From: Rhodosorus marinus
Taxonomy: Eukaryota > Rhodophyta > Stylonematophyceae > Stylonematales > Stylonemataceae
Length of the DNA stretch: 64,000 bases
Reading direction: 5' to 3'
Assembly (NCBI GenBank): GCA_029953675.1
Contig: JAMWBK010000003.1
Coordinates: forward strand, 992,001-1,056,000
The stretch's first letter is position 1, and each line of letters starts with the position of its first letter. Of the stretch, positions 44,391 through 55,508 are shown one piece after another. Position numbers and translations under genes: made by a program. Under the pieces are notes generated by a model, which was not told where the DNA came from, made no database searches, and saw only the letters and a list, made by a program, of their open reading frames with translations.

Positions 44391-46309
44391 ATGGCTTTTG
44401 TGGGCTTGGATGGGTACGGTTTCGCTTTTATTTCAAAAGTAGAGCAGACCTTGTGAAGAAAACAACTCCAACGGGAGCTGAATTCCCGTCTTCTTGTTTG
44501 CATATTTGCAGAGGTGCCACGTCGACATCCGCTACCGCTCTAGACGAGAATGGAACTGTCCTTCTTAGAGCGAAAAAGGATTCTGGATCGAATCCTTACC
44601 TGTGTGGAGTAGTCACTGCCGCGCAATGTCTTTCTGAGTTGTTTCACGAGGTGAACGAAGCTCTACACCAAACATCCCCGTCGCTTCAAGTCGATACCTG
44701 CTGCATCACCATGAGCGGTGTTGATGACACCGGCATGAGGAGTAATGTGGAAGCCGAAATGAACCGTTTATGCGGGTCCAGCTATCAAAGGTTGATACTA
44801 GTCGGAGATACCACCGCCGGATTTGGCTTTCTCCAACCAGATAGGCCCGGCATTGTACTTGTCGCCGGAACAGGTTCTGTTGCTAGGTGAGAATTGTGCA
44901 GATCAGCTAGCTTGTCCCAGCGCCAACACCAGCTCCCAGCCTTGGTTGAAACATCCGGCCGGCCGTAGACGGTATGAAACTATGCTCTAGAGTTTATTGC
45001 TGTCTACACCTCCTCAGACCTACCCTATCAAGGAACGAAGTCTTGAAGTATACATCTATGGGGTAGCGACCGATGCCAGATAAAGAGTCGAACCTTTCAA
45101 CTCCAGAGTAGCCGCTTAGGGACCCGAGCAAAGAGCAGTCGACCAGTTTCCACCGACAGAGTTGAGACACATTTGGAATCGTGCTTGAACCAGCACTGAG
45201 CGACTGCTGGCTGCATCGGCTGTTATCACTGGTCGTGGCAACTGGTCGCCTGTTCTCTTAAAGTCCGTATCCGTTCGTTACTAGTCTCGTTTACAAATTT
45301 ATGAGCCTGGCGTTCGACAGGGTTGTCAGTTGCCAGATATAATCTGGAGCACTCGCACCTGCCTGTCAAGAAGCGGTGGTGGGAGGCTGTTCGAGGAAGC
45401 TGCCTAGCTGAATCGTTCAGTGAGAAAGATGAAAGCCAGAGTGCTTTTTGATACGAGCAAACGCCCTTTGAGCAGTGGTATAGTGTTACTACATGCAGCG
45501 AGTTGCCCGCCTGACATCTCTTCTACCTTGGACTGGGAGTTTGGACCGTTGTTCGCTGCATTTCGTGTATAAAAGTCGAAGTTCCGAAAGCTAAACAGTC
45601 AGCGTTTTCCTGCATGTGACCAACAAGGCTTCGAGATCCAAGGAGCGGTGTTGATCGTCGCTGCGGTGGGTGGGGACACCTACTTAGCGACTTGGGAAGC
45701 AGCTACAGTGTTGCCACTCAGGCGCTTTCGGACATGATTCTAGCGATGGAAGGTGTGCCTCGGCATGAAGGAGACCGATACGAGTGCCTGTGGGATGAAT
45801 GCCGTAATTATTTCGAGGTAACCACGTTGAAGTGTTTTCTGCTTCGGGCTTTGGGATAGGCTCTTATCGAACGGTTTTTTGACAATATTGTGCTGCGTCA
45901 GGGCATTGATGAGCTTCCTGCCCTCATGGATCACATTTACGGTCAGAGATTCTCTAAAAGCCACGTCGCGGGGTTCGCTGAAAAAGTCGCGCATCTGGCT
46001 CGAGATGGTGACTGTATCGCATCCCGTGTTTTGTGCCGTGCAGGAGAAGAACTCGGAAGGCTTGTAAGAGGAGCACTCGCTTCCGACGCGTACGTTACGC
46101 TGAACTTGGTTCTGCTAGGAGGTATGTTTAGTAGTTGGGATATGTTTCAAGAGGCTTTCATGCACGAGGTCCGGAGCACTTGCACAGCAGAACTTCAATT
46201 CCTTCTACCAACTTGCGATCCGTCCGTCGGGTCTGCAGCGTTGGCACTTCGAGAAAAGAATGGGAATTACACTCCGAAAAAGTATGTGCGTCAATGGACT
46301 GCCCGTTGA
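44391..46309 (+). CDS. NAGK: N-acetyl-D-glucosamine kinase (BadF/BadG/BcrA/D ATPase family)
   Basis: Phosphorylates GlcNAc at C6 for recycling into UDP-GlcNAc. Exons 44391-44413, 44512-44886, 45643-45817 and 45860-46309 give 340 residues, normal for the family (about 340). The tiny first exon MAFVGLDG completes the phosphate-1 motif (GLDGGATSTSATALDENG). Later motifs: ILVGDTTAGFGF (phosphate-2 Asp), IVLVAGTGSVAR (GTGS), CGGWGHLLSDLGSSYSVATQ, and the adenosine segment NLVLLGGMFSS. The third intron border choice (acceptor ccaag) restores RSGVDRRCGGWGH in frame. Intron 2 is 756 bases, six to ten times the usual here, with no gene recognised inside. MAFV here is part of the kinase fold, not a transit peptide. 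Confidence 0.9.
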
Positions 46310-47087
46310 GGCTACGGTTTTGGCGGAAAGCCCGTATGGGCTACCGTTCTGCCCCAAAAGGCACGCATTTCTAGCATGTTCACCCATCAACGGAGAACTG
46401 ATACGTTGCCAAAAGCTATTGGCACGTTTGAAACGGTCTACCATGTTTCAGCTCTTGCTACGCCATGGAGATGGTTATGCGTACCGTATGATTTGGGACG
46501 GAGTTTCAAACTAGTGAAAATCCAAGGGAAGGAGCTCGCAAAAGGCAAACCCACAAACCGAGTGGCACTACTCGAGCCAACCACAAATACGCCGTGTCTC
46601 TTTGGCAATACCGGCGAAATCTTCGAAGGTGATTATCGAGAACCCTTTTTTATCATGCATACAGTACACACAATTTCTGTGAGAGCTATCAGTGTCGGGC
46701 TCTCTCCTTCCACATCATAACGTTCCTAAATATTTGCACGAATTCATCTTTACTCACAGAAAATTATCTCGCAAAACTTCAAAAATTAAAATATACTCCG
46801 TCCAGTGAGGAAAGAATTGGACTTCAGAACATCATTTTATGAAAAGTATTTATTAAATTGTAATAGTTTTACTCAAGAATCTGCATGGGAAATCCTGTGT
46901 GTGCGTTTATAATGGAATGGGAATTTCTTTTTGGGCGGCAGATTAGTAAGATAGTCATTGAGGAGGGTAGGCTTTGGCTTCGTGGTCGAAGCCGGTTTGG
47001 GGATGATGTTGGAGAGGTCTTGTTTTGGAATTGAAGGAGAAAAAGTGAGAGAGAGGAGACTTCGAAGAGCAGAAATAAGAACTGAAA

Positions 47088-48701
47088 ATGGGAAAAATTA
47101 ATGTAACGGGGCCTATTGTTGATGTACTTGTTAGGAAGAGTCCCGCAAAATCGGATGCTGAGGTTACGGAGCTCGATGTTCTGTACCAGGAGCACTACTT
47201 GAAGTTTATGCAGACGGATCAGAAGCTGAGTGACATATTGGAGAAGATTCAGGTATGATTCGTACAGCTGTTCGCATCTGCGTTGTGTTGCTTGGGTATT
47301 GGGAGGCCTGTGTTTGTGTTATATGGCTCTTCGTTCAGTGAGGAGACAAGTACATTAAGAATCTGTGGCGTGTTTATCTTTCTGGTTGTTTTTTAAAGGT
47401 CTATGAATCAAGTCTTCAGAATTTTATGGAAGCTAGCGCTGAGCTTTCGAAGACGGTGTCGTCTTTCTACAACAAACCAGAGGAGAGAGGAAAGCCGGCT
47501 GTGCAGCAGTTTCGAGTAGAGCACGAGCGACTGACGACGTCGTTTGATGAGACGTTGACCCCACTATTTAATCGAATAGTACGGGGACCAGTCGAGGAGG
47601 ACATTCAGGGTGACTTCAATCAAATCAAAGAGCTTGTGGATGGAAGAAACGATGCATACGCGGAGCTCGACAACTTGATGAAGCTTTCCAAGGTATTTTC
47701 TTCAAACTGATTCCTTCATCAGAGCGCAAGACCTGAGCTGCGCTTTATCGCGCCTAGAGCAACCGGCAAGATTGCTTTTCAGCTTGTCGTCAGGCGGACG
47801 ATCTTCCTCAAAGGAATGAAGTCGATGACCGGCACTCGCCTTTCTATCGTTAGGCGAAGTTCGGGACTATTCCCCCTGCGAACACTGAAGCTCTTGTGGG
47901 AGTTGAGCTTAGCGGCTCGCTTTAGTCTATCTGCTCTGGCTGTGTTTGTTGGTCTTCGGTTTTCCTTGAACAGACGGAGAGGAGAGCGTCTATCTTATAC
48001 CGTATTTAATCAGCCTGACAAAATTGGTTTGTGTTCATTTGCATCTTCCAGCTTCTTACTGCGTTTCGTGGCGGCTCGAGGAACCATGAGAATATGGATA
48101 GGAGAATCAAGGAATCGAAGGACAGACTTTCCTTTCTACACAGCGAGGTGATGCAACGTTTCGATGTACTGGAGCGGAACTTCGGGAAAAGGCTATATGA
48201 GTGCATCAAGAATCTCGTGCACTTTGAGAATGAGTACGCCCAGATCCTGGCTGTGAGCACTGAAAAGTCCCTGAACATCATCGGATCTGGTGAGGATTTG
48301 CTCAACGGAGAGGCGAGGTTTGAGGATAAAGTTTACACCCCGCAAGCTTCTCTGAGGGGTGAGCTCATGACCGGTAAGTCAGGTTTCCAAGGTGAGCCTT
48401 CGCACTCAGGGTTATGCCGCTTACTATTTGTGCTGTTGAACACCCAGAAGTGGAAACATGGGACGAGAAGGAGCTGCTAAGAGGAGCAAAGCAAGCGATT
48501 CAATCCAGCGACCTCGATTCTGCAGACTTTCTTTCAGCCAAAGCACCGGAGTCTGAGGACGGCAATCTGAAGTCAGCAGATGAGATGAAATTCACCCCCG
48601 CTACCCCCAACCCAAAAAGTGATCCAGAATCTATACAATCGTCAAACGCCTACAATTCTGCGAGAACTGCCCTGGAGGCTCTAGCTCAATCGGGAGAGTG
48701 A
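47088..48701 (+). CDS. BAR-domain protein
   Basis: Predicted membrane-curvature protein. Exons 47088-47252, 47399-47692, 48052-48373 and 48448-48701 keep frame and give 344 residues. The first 250 residues are almost wholly helical and charged, in BAR order: VTELDVLYQEHYLKFMQTDQ; QNFMEASAELSKTVSSFYNK; VEHERLTTSFDETLTPLFNR; IKELVDGRNDAYAELDNLMK; MDRRIKESKDRLSFLHSEVM; FDVLERNFGKRLYECIKNLV; HFENEYAQILAVS. The C-terminal 90 residues are acidic and disordered, and no SH3 domain is seen, so it resembles the Rvs161 type with an added tail. Likely role is endocytic or endomembrane tubulation. Intron 2 (359 bases) is longer than usual. Confidence 0.78.
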
Positions 48702-49600
48702 CCGTCGTGCTAGTTGGCAGTCGCTTTAAGGTTTTCAACGTTTTCGTTCTTGCCTTCTGGCTGCTCCATACGCATCATTCAATCTGGATAGAGTTCCAAT
48801 CCCTGTCTGTCTTCGGCAATGGTCTCCGATGAAGAATGCAGCCGTTGCTTTGAACGGGGATGTGCTTTTATTCCCACTAAGCCGACAGAGCGTTTTCTGG
48901 GGTTCCCATGCTGTGTTGAGGACCCCTTTGCATTATGCGGAGTGCAGTACTGGAATACCATTCGAACAGACGAGCGCCGGTTTAACTCGTTTCCAAGACA
49001 TGGGCGACGCTTGAGTGCTCGAATGAAGAGCTCGTCTTCCGCCGCCTCTGAACCTGAGAATATTTGTGACGCGGAGGTGTTAGATTTGGACATGTGGCAT
49101 CATGAGTTTACGATTGCGCTTTGCCTGAGAAACCGTAGAAGCAATTGTTGGTCTTTGAGGTAGATTCTTGGCAGCCTGAGTGGTTGGCCGACTTTGGGAT
49201 GGTTCGAGCGGAGCTCTTCTGTACAGGAAAACGACGCAGGCGGTGAACAGCTCCCTCTGATTTTGAGCTGAGCTCAGTCGTCATTATATATCTATATAAA
49301 AGTATGTTCTAACTCTCGTTGATGGGTATTCGTTGCTGACAAAACCACGAAACCCAATACCAATATCATCTTGCTCACAACGATTTGGGGGACTCTCTCA
49401 TGTCTCCCTCTCACAGAAGCATGTGTCCCAACTAAACATGGCACTTTCGCCTCTCTCAACGAATTGTTTTCTCTCTATTCCGTCCTCCACACTCCCTATG
49501 CTCAGGCTTTTGGACAAAACCGCTCTTCAAGCAGTTCCATAGCACAAGCCATTCGCAAGTGGATGTCCACGGGCCACACTCTTCCAAGCAGTTTTGTATC
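48702..49600. other. Spacer, no recognised gene
   Basis: Overlapping open stretches lie on both strands at 48779-49163 (plus, CVEDPFALCGVQYWNTIRTD; minus, FIRALKRRPCLGNELNRRSS). Neither has a recognised family, and they cannot both be coding; left uncalled. Confidence 0.35.
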
Positions 49601-50300
49601 AGAAACTATACAGTGGGCAGTTGTCTACAGATCTCTTGAGAACGTTTACGACCACAAACATTTCAATAGCAAAATTGCTCTTCTCGTTTCATCGTCCACG
49701 CTCCAAACCCTCCAGCAATCCATTGAAATCCATTCAGCAAGGGTCATCGGATCTCTCACGAAACAACACCACAAAGTCACTTTGGGAGTATGGGGTATGG
49801 GGTGGGTTACCAGCTGATCTCTTGAGACCGCTGTCAGACACAACCGATATCATAGAACTTTTCAAGCGATCTCGCTCTCCCTCGTTACGTCGTCTACTCT
49901 CCTAACCATCCAGTAATCCATTGGAATCCACTCAGCAAAGTTATCGGATCTGCCCCTCAGCTGCACAAAAAAAAATTGACAGACGAAGTCAGTTTGGGTG
50001 CGTGGGCTATGGGGTGGGTTGCCAGCTGATCTCTAGACGTCCTTTGCCTAACACAACCGATATAATAGAACTTCTGAAGTGATCTCGCTCTTCCCCATTC
50101 TGTCGTCCACTCTCCTAACCCTCTTGCAATCCAATAAAATCCGTTTTAAGTCAACCGATTTCACTCGCACCCATACAATAGAATCCTTCATTGTGCGGGA
50201 AAGGGGTAAGCTTTTCAACGGATCTCTTGAGACCTTAGTCTATTACAGAACATTCCATAATAGTTCTGAAGCGATCGTGCTCGCCTTCTCCATTCCATTC
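49600..50300. repeat. Four diverged tandem repeats of about 190-210 bp
   Basis: The anchor gatctcttgaga recurs at about 49630, 49818, 50027 (as gatctctagacg) and 50222. Between anchors, blocks such as ctcgctctyc...cgtcgtccactctcctaaccctc...ccattgaaatccattcagcaa and ggggtatggggtgggttaccagc repeat in the same order. Spacing is 188, 209 and 195 bases. The similarity is partial, so the array is old. Confidence 0.75.
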
Positions 50301-50755
50301 TCCACTCTTCCGTTCAAATCCATTCGGCAGGCCGTCAAAGGACCAGCACTTTAGACATTCACGGCGGAAAAAGTCTATTTTTGGGGTCAGGCGGTAGACG
50401 GTATTCTGGAGGATCTCCTGGTGGACGGTATGCAGGAGTGTGAGGAAGAAGACGAGAGATGAGAATGTCTGAAGGCAGAAGACGACGGATGAAAGCATTC
50501 TGAAAGCAGAAGAAGCTGCTAATGAATGGGAACTGGATTACTCTATATTTTTCTTTGGTGTCTGGGTGTGGTTGAATTTAGACGAACGGATTGTTCTTTG
50601 TGGTGAGGAAGAAGAACGACAGATGAGAAAGGTCTGAAAGGAGAAGAGGCTGCTGATAAATAGAACTGGACTAGTCGTAGAAGAAGTCTTGGGTTGAGAG
50701 ATCAGAAAGTATGGAAAGATGAGCAGTCGATGGATGAGTGCTGGGACTTGAGAAA

Positions 50756-53183
50756 ATGGATCATTTGGATACGTTTGAACATTTCGTAGTTGCGGAATGG
50801 AGGACTTCATATGCTGATCGTCATGAGCTTGAGGTGGCGTTTGGGCCTCTTCTTGGGGGGGATCTCGTACCTGAACTCAAGAAAGATCCATACGAAGGGT
50901 TTGACGTTGATGAGTATGTTGGCCGAAATCCGGGTCTGCGACCTCATGACAAGCCCCCGTCTTATACGAAGCTAGATGGTACGGATCGAGGAGCAGCGGT
51001 TGGGAGGGTTGAGTCGAACATGGAAGCGACCAGACTGAACACTGGCTCCCAGAATCGTCCTCCAACTCCAGATGGAGTACACAGAACTTCGTCGAGAGGA
51101 AGTATCTCTGAGATGATCCCGTTATTGCGCTTCTGGAAGCCTGATGTTGATGAGGAAGGTGGACATGACGTCTTCAATCAAGCGCTCATGGTGTTTGTGA
51201 AGAATGTTGAGAAAGTCGCCTGTTTTTACCAGAGGCATCTTCATGAGTTCGAGGAAAATCTTGAGCTTTTGAGGCAGTCCGTGGCGAAGAGGTCCAGACA
51301 AGGTCGACAACTGCGCTCCGCGGGATCTCCGACAAATCAGCATTCGCCGGACATCGAAGGACAGTCCATTCAAAGAGCCTACGTCGATCTGTACAGGCAT
51401 TCCAAGTTTCTGGAGGCCTATGCTGGATTGAACTATACTCTTCTAATGTCTTTCTCTAGACCGGTACGGTATCACCGAGAGATATTGAGCCTTGTTTCAC
51501 TTTCCTGCCCAAAGCTAACCGCTTATAACGTCCTTGATACAGGTCTCTTTGGTCCTTACGGAGTACCTGGAGAGGCAAAAGTTTTGCAAAATGGAGGCGC
51601 TACGTGACTTGATCAACGCCGAAGAGCTTACCTACGCGGAGACCTTCCACTCGTTGAACCTTACCGAGGCGAGGACAGCGCTACTCTTGAAGCAGACTCA
51701 AGCCTTTTCCGTTGAAAAGTATCAATTCGGGTTCTACATCGGGGTATGCATGACTTTGATGGTGTGGCTATTCTGGGATGCTACAGTTGACAACGCACGA
51801 CTTTGGCGGGACGGTACAATCTTCAGCACCGCGGCCTTCCCACTGTTTCGGGGACTTTCGTCATTTATCATGATCCAGTGGGCCTGGGCCGTATCCTGCT
51901 ATGTTTGGTCGAGATACAGGATTAACTACATCTACATGTTCCAGCTGGACCCAGGGATCCTGCCGAGCGTCGAGGAGAGCTTCTCAGATGCGACGAAGGG
52001 GACAGTGGTCTGCTTCGTGTGCATTCTTTTGTACTTCAAGACGGTCCTTGGAACGTTCCCTCAATGGTTCAAACCGGGCATCTACCCGCTGATACTCGTC
52101 TGCTACATCCTCTCCAAGCTGACGTTTTCTTCGAATCCGTTTCTAATGTACACAACAAAGGTCGTGGCATCGGTGAGCTGATTTAGGAACCAAATTCCTG
52201 GCTCAGGAGCATGAGTTTTCCTCACCAGTGCTTCTCATTTCCCTTCTCACACTTCACAGACATTTGTTGCGCCGTTCACAGAAGTTTCCTTCTTCTCCAT
52301 CTTCATTGGAGACTGGCTGACGTCCCTAGGAAGACCTGGAGTGGATCTGGCCTATGCCGTCTGCTACTTTAGCTCTGGTGTCTTTCTAGCCGAGGAGTCG
52401 GGAGAGGTTCTCGCGACGACGTTTGCCAACCCGTGTCATGATAGTGAAGTCTCAAAGTATATCATCTATCCGATTATCTGTGGATTACCGTTGTGGTTCC
52501 GTTTCCTGCAATGTCTCAGGCGGACATACGACAGCGGAGAGCGATATCCCAACCTACTTAACGCGGTCAAGTACTCACTCGCAATGATCGTGGTATTTCT
52601 TGGTGCCTTCCATGGGTTCGATCGCACGAGCAGGAGCCACCTCTTTGCTGCCCTGTGGATTCTGCTTTTCGCCCTATCTGGTTTCTTCTCCTTCGTCTGG
52701 GATGTGCTGATTGACTGGGGGCTAGGAAGGCCAGAGTATGGATTCCTATCTGATAAGCTTCTGTACGGTAGACGAGAATACTACTATTTGGCGATTGTGA
52801 CGGATTTCTTCCTCCGTTTCTCGTGGCTGCTCACCCTTGTGGGAGCTGCCAATGCAAAGTATTTGGGATTGTCCTTTCTCCCGGAGGGAAACGCAGTAGT
52901 TCTGCTGCAGACGGTGATTGAGATCGCGGAGGTCTTCAGGCGAACGATGTGGGGTTTTTTCAGACTTGAAAATGAACATCTCAGGAATACGCTCCGTTTC
53001 CGAGATTCGAACTTCATTCCACTGCACTTCGACCAAGTCTACAACTGCGATAAGAAACTGACAGAGAGCCAAGATGCCAGCACGGGAGGAGGTGTACCGG
53101 CGCTGGAGCTCATCACTCTTGCGATCCTCGTAATTGGTTTTTCAGCCGTTGTCATAAGCAGCAGATTCATCACGGGACTCTAA
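50756..53183 (+). CDS. XPR1/SYG1/PHO1-type SPX-EXS phosphate transporter
   Basis: Phosphate exporter family. Exons 50756-51463, 51543-52172 and 52260-53183 give 753 residues. The N-terminal SPX part is divergent: FEHFVVAEWRTSYADRHELE, then FYQRHLHEFEENLELLRQSV and YRHSKFLEAYAGLNYTLLM. The C-terminal EXS part is well kept: FYIGVCMTLMVWLFWDATVD, FPLFRGLSSFIMIQWAWAVS, WSRYRINYIYMFQLDPGILP, the PLWFRFLQCLRRTYDSGERY signature, NLLNAVKYSLAMIVVFLGAF, FFSFVWDVLIDWGLGR, and the ending VIEIAEVFRRTMWGFFRLEN. Eight or more hydrophobic helices are present. Start chosen at MDHLD because the SPX fold begins about ten residues before the EWR motif. The Lys-rich phosphate/inositol-pyrophosphate surface of typical SPX domains is not evident. 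Confidence 0.93.
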
Positions 53184-53819
53184 ACATATGAACCTTTGTC
53201 GTGGTTGTGACTACGACCCCAGTTCAAGAATTCGTAGTGCATATAGTATTGGACAGAAGCGCTTCATGGGCAAAGACCTAACGAGGCGAGACACTTGATC
53301 CTTTTTATCCACAAGAATAGCTACTAGTAAAGTATCTTAAGTAATATGGCACGAGTGGAGAAAGTTGGATTGGAAAAACGTTCCATGCAACTTGTATCAA
53401 CATGCGGAGAATGATAGAGGGTGGCTGACGATCCTTCAGACCTAAACAGAATTAGTGCATCTCCACTAGAAGAACAAAACTCTGATCATATTGACACTTA
53501 AGAATACCTCTTGCCACCCGTGAAGAGAGCCGGAGCCAAGAGAAGTGCGATTTCGATTTGGGGTTCTTTCCTACACGTAGTACAAGAAAATCTATCCACG
53601 AGCAAAAGTAATGAATGTGATGCGGTGATGTTATGTTCGTAGCAGCCGATAATCGTGTTCTAGGACGCAAAACTATTGATCAAAGCCATAAATGAACCCG
53701 CATCATCATCAGTATTTGACTGGCTTGGAAAAGAAAACCGTGGTTCTCGTGTCTCGGTATTCCGCGAAGTTCATACTCGCACCATCGTCTTGAGCAATGT
53801 TGAGCTGGTTCTTGATTTT

Positions 53820-54570
53820 CATACCCTCCAGTTGACTTTGTGCTGCGTGAGATCGCTTGTTAAAAACCAGCCCAGTCATCTCCCTGATGGCCATCAGCTG
53901 CCATTCGTTCAGAATCGCAAGTTCAGTCGTTGAGAACCTTGAGATTGTCTGGTGAGGAAGCCCTCAGTGCTAATGCAGGAGCTGAGTTGGTATTTCATTT
54001 CCGTCTCCTTCAGCTGACTTTGTGCTCCTTGAGAGCTTCTTGTCTAAAACCACCTTAGTCGTCGCCCTGATGGGCATCAGTTGGCATTCGTTCGGAATAC
54101 AAGTCCAGTCGTTGAGGAGCTCGAGATTCTTTAGCACGGTGTGGAAGCCTTCAGTGCTAATCGAGGAGCTGAGCTGGTTAGTCATTCCCGTCTCCTCCAA
54201 CTGACTTTGTGCTCTTTGAGATCTTCTCGTCTAAAACCACCTTAGTCGTCTGCCAGATTGCCATCAGCTGGCATTCGTTCGGAGTAGATGTATAGTCGCT
54301 CATGAGCTCGAGCTGTTTGAGGTGGTGAGCAAACCGTTTGTAGCTAATCGACGAGCTGAGCTGGCTATTCATTCACGTCTCCTCCAGTTGACTTTGTGCT
54401 CCTTGAGAGCTTCTCCTCTAAAACCAACTAAGTCGCCTGCCTGGCCAAATATAAGTTGACATTCGTTCAGTATGGAAATGAGGTCGTTGAGGAGCTAGCG
54501 GGCTTCCCAGCTCGAGATTGTTTGAGATGGTGAGGAAGACCTTGTGGTAGGAGTGGGAGCTAATACTGCT
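53820..54570. repeat. Four tandem repeats of 182-187 bp
   Basis: Anchor ytgactttgtgctc recurs at 53831, 54013, 54200 and 54387; each unit also has gatggccatcagctggcattcgttcrgaat, a cagtcgttgaggagctcgag block and gctaatcgaggagctgagctgg. The minus strand of the middle copies is open and reads similarly (NECQLM...TTKVVLD...STKS), but unit lengths are not multiples of three and outer copies are frameshifted, so it is treated as a DNA repeat, not a repeat protein. Confidence 0.88.
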
Positions 54571-54824
54571 GGAACGAAGTTAGATCTGATGATAGTAGAA
54601 GTAGAGATTAATTGGACCAAGTGTTGAGTGGATGGGTGGTGAGGTTGTCAAGTCTCTTTGCCGGAAGGAGGAAGCAATTGACTGGGATTTGTGATTAAGA
54701 CCTGAGCTGGGGCTGGAGGAGAAGGCAATGGGGAGGATGTGGTGGGGAAGGAAAGGTTTGGATGAGTTTGGAGAGTTAGGAGCGATGTTTTAGATCCTTT
54801 TTGGGTCTGGTGTTGAGATAAGTT

Positions 54825-55508
54825 ATGCTACTGTTTGTTGGTTCGATTGGGGGATTTGCGCGGTCCACTCGAACGGGGCGAGTGGCAAGGCATTGTTCAC
54901 AAGATGTTGCGGAAGAGGGTGGGAAAGGGAACACGGCGAGGAGGGAGAAAATGAAGGCGCTTTGGAGTGACCCGGAATGGAGAGCGAGAGTGTTGGCGAA
55001 AAGGCGTTCGCGAGCGGCGATTGAGAAGCAGTCGAAATCGATGTCGAAGAAATGGGAGGATGACGAGTTTCGGACCAAGGTGCAGGAATCTTTGAAGGGC
55101 AAGGAACCCTGGAACAAGGGTGTCCCGATGCCCGACGAGACTAAGAGAAGGATATCTGTTGTTCTGCGTGGTTCTCAAAAGAGTCCAGAGACCAGAGCGA
55201 AAATGTCCCAAGCCAAGCAATCCGTCCCGATGTCACAGGAGGGTAAGAACCTAATTTCGAATCAGAAGCGCGGGAAGACGAAGGACTACTACAAATTGAA
55301 AAGTGATTACGAATTACTGAAGAACGATCTACAACTCTGGGCCGATTCTCACCGCCTGAAGACCGGTAGACCCATGCGTGAGAAGGACATCAACAGTTTG
55401 GTTAAGCAATCGCACCTTTTGACAAAAATCAAAAAGTATCTTGAGCTCAAGGGAGAGCTCATCAAGTATGACTCTCGCTACGAGCATGACGATCCTATCA
55501 TTAGATGA
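54825..55508 (+). CDS. NUMOD3-motif protein, probably plastid-targeted
   Basis: Intronless 227-residue protein. The start MLLFVGSIGGFARSTRTGRV looks like a Phe-containing plastid transit peptide. The middle has the nuclease-associated modular domain 3 pattern, known as a DNA-binding helix module in GIY-YIG and HNH homing endonucleases: ESLKGKEPWNKGVPMPDETK followed by RRISVVLRGSQKSPETRAKM, i.e. two K/RG-x-xS-x-ETK/R units. No nuclease catalytic motif (GIY-YIG or HNH) is present. The N-terminal KALWSDPEWRARVLAKRRSR and the C-terminal half (YKLKSDYELLKNDLQLWADS ... KIKKYLELKGELIKYD) are charged helices. Similar NUMOD3 proteins without nuclease domains occur in plants and algae with unclear function. 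Confidence 0.75.
   Translation: MLLFVGSIGGFARSTRTGRVARHCSQDVAEEGGKGNTARREKMKALWSDPEWRARVLAKRRSRAAIEKQSKSMSKKWEDDEFRTKVQESLKGKEPWNKGVPMPDETKRRISVVLRGSQKSPETRAKMSQAKQSVPMSQEGKNLISNQKRGKTKDYYKLKSDYELLKNDLQLWADSHRLKTGRPMREKDINSLVKQSHLLTKIKKYLELKGELIKYDSRYEHDDPIIR

Noticed and set aside
44060-44503. 147-codon minus-strand frame
   Set aside because: It is antisense to the first two exons and first intron of the GlcNAc kinase gene and has no recognised domain.
53970-54372. Repeat protein suggested by NECQLM...TTKVVLD on the minus strand
   Set aside because: Unit lengths of 182-187 bases break frame between copies and the outer copies contain frameshifts and stops.
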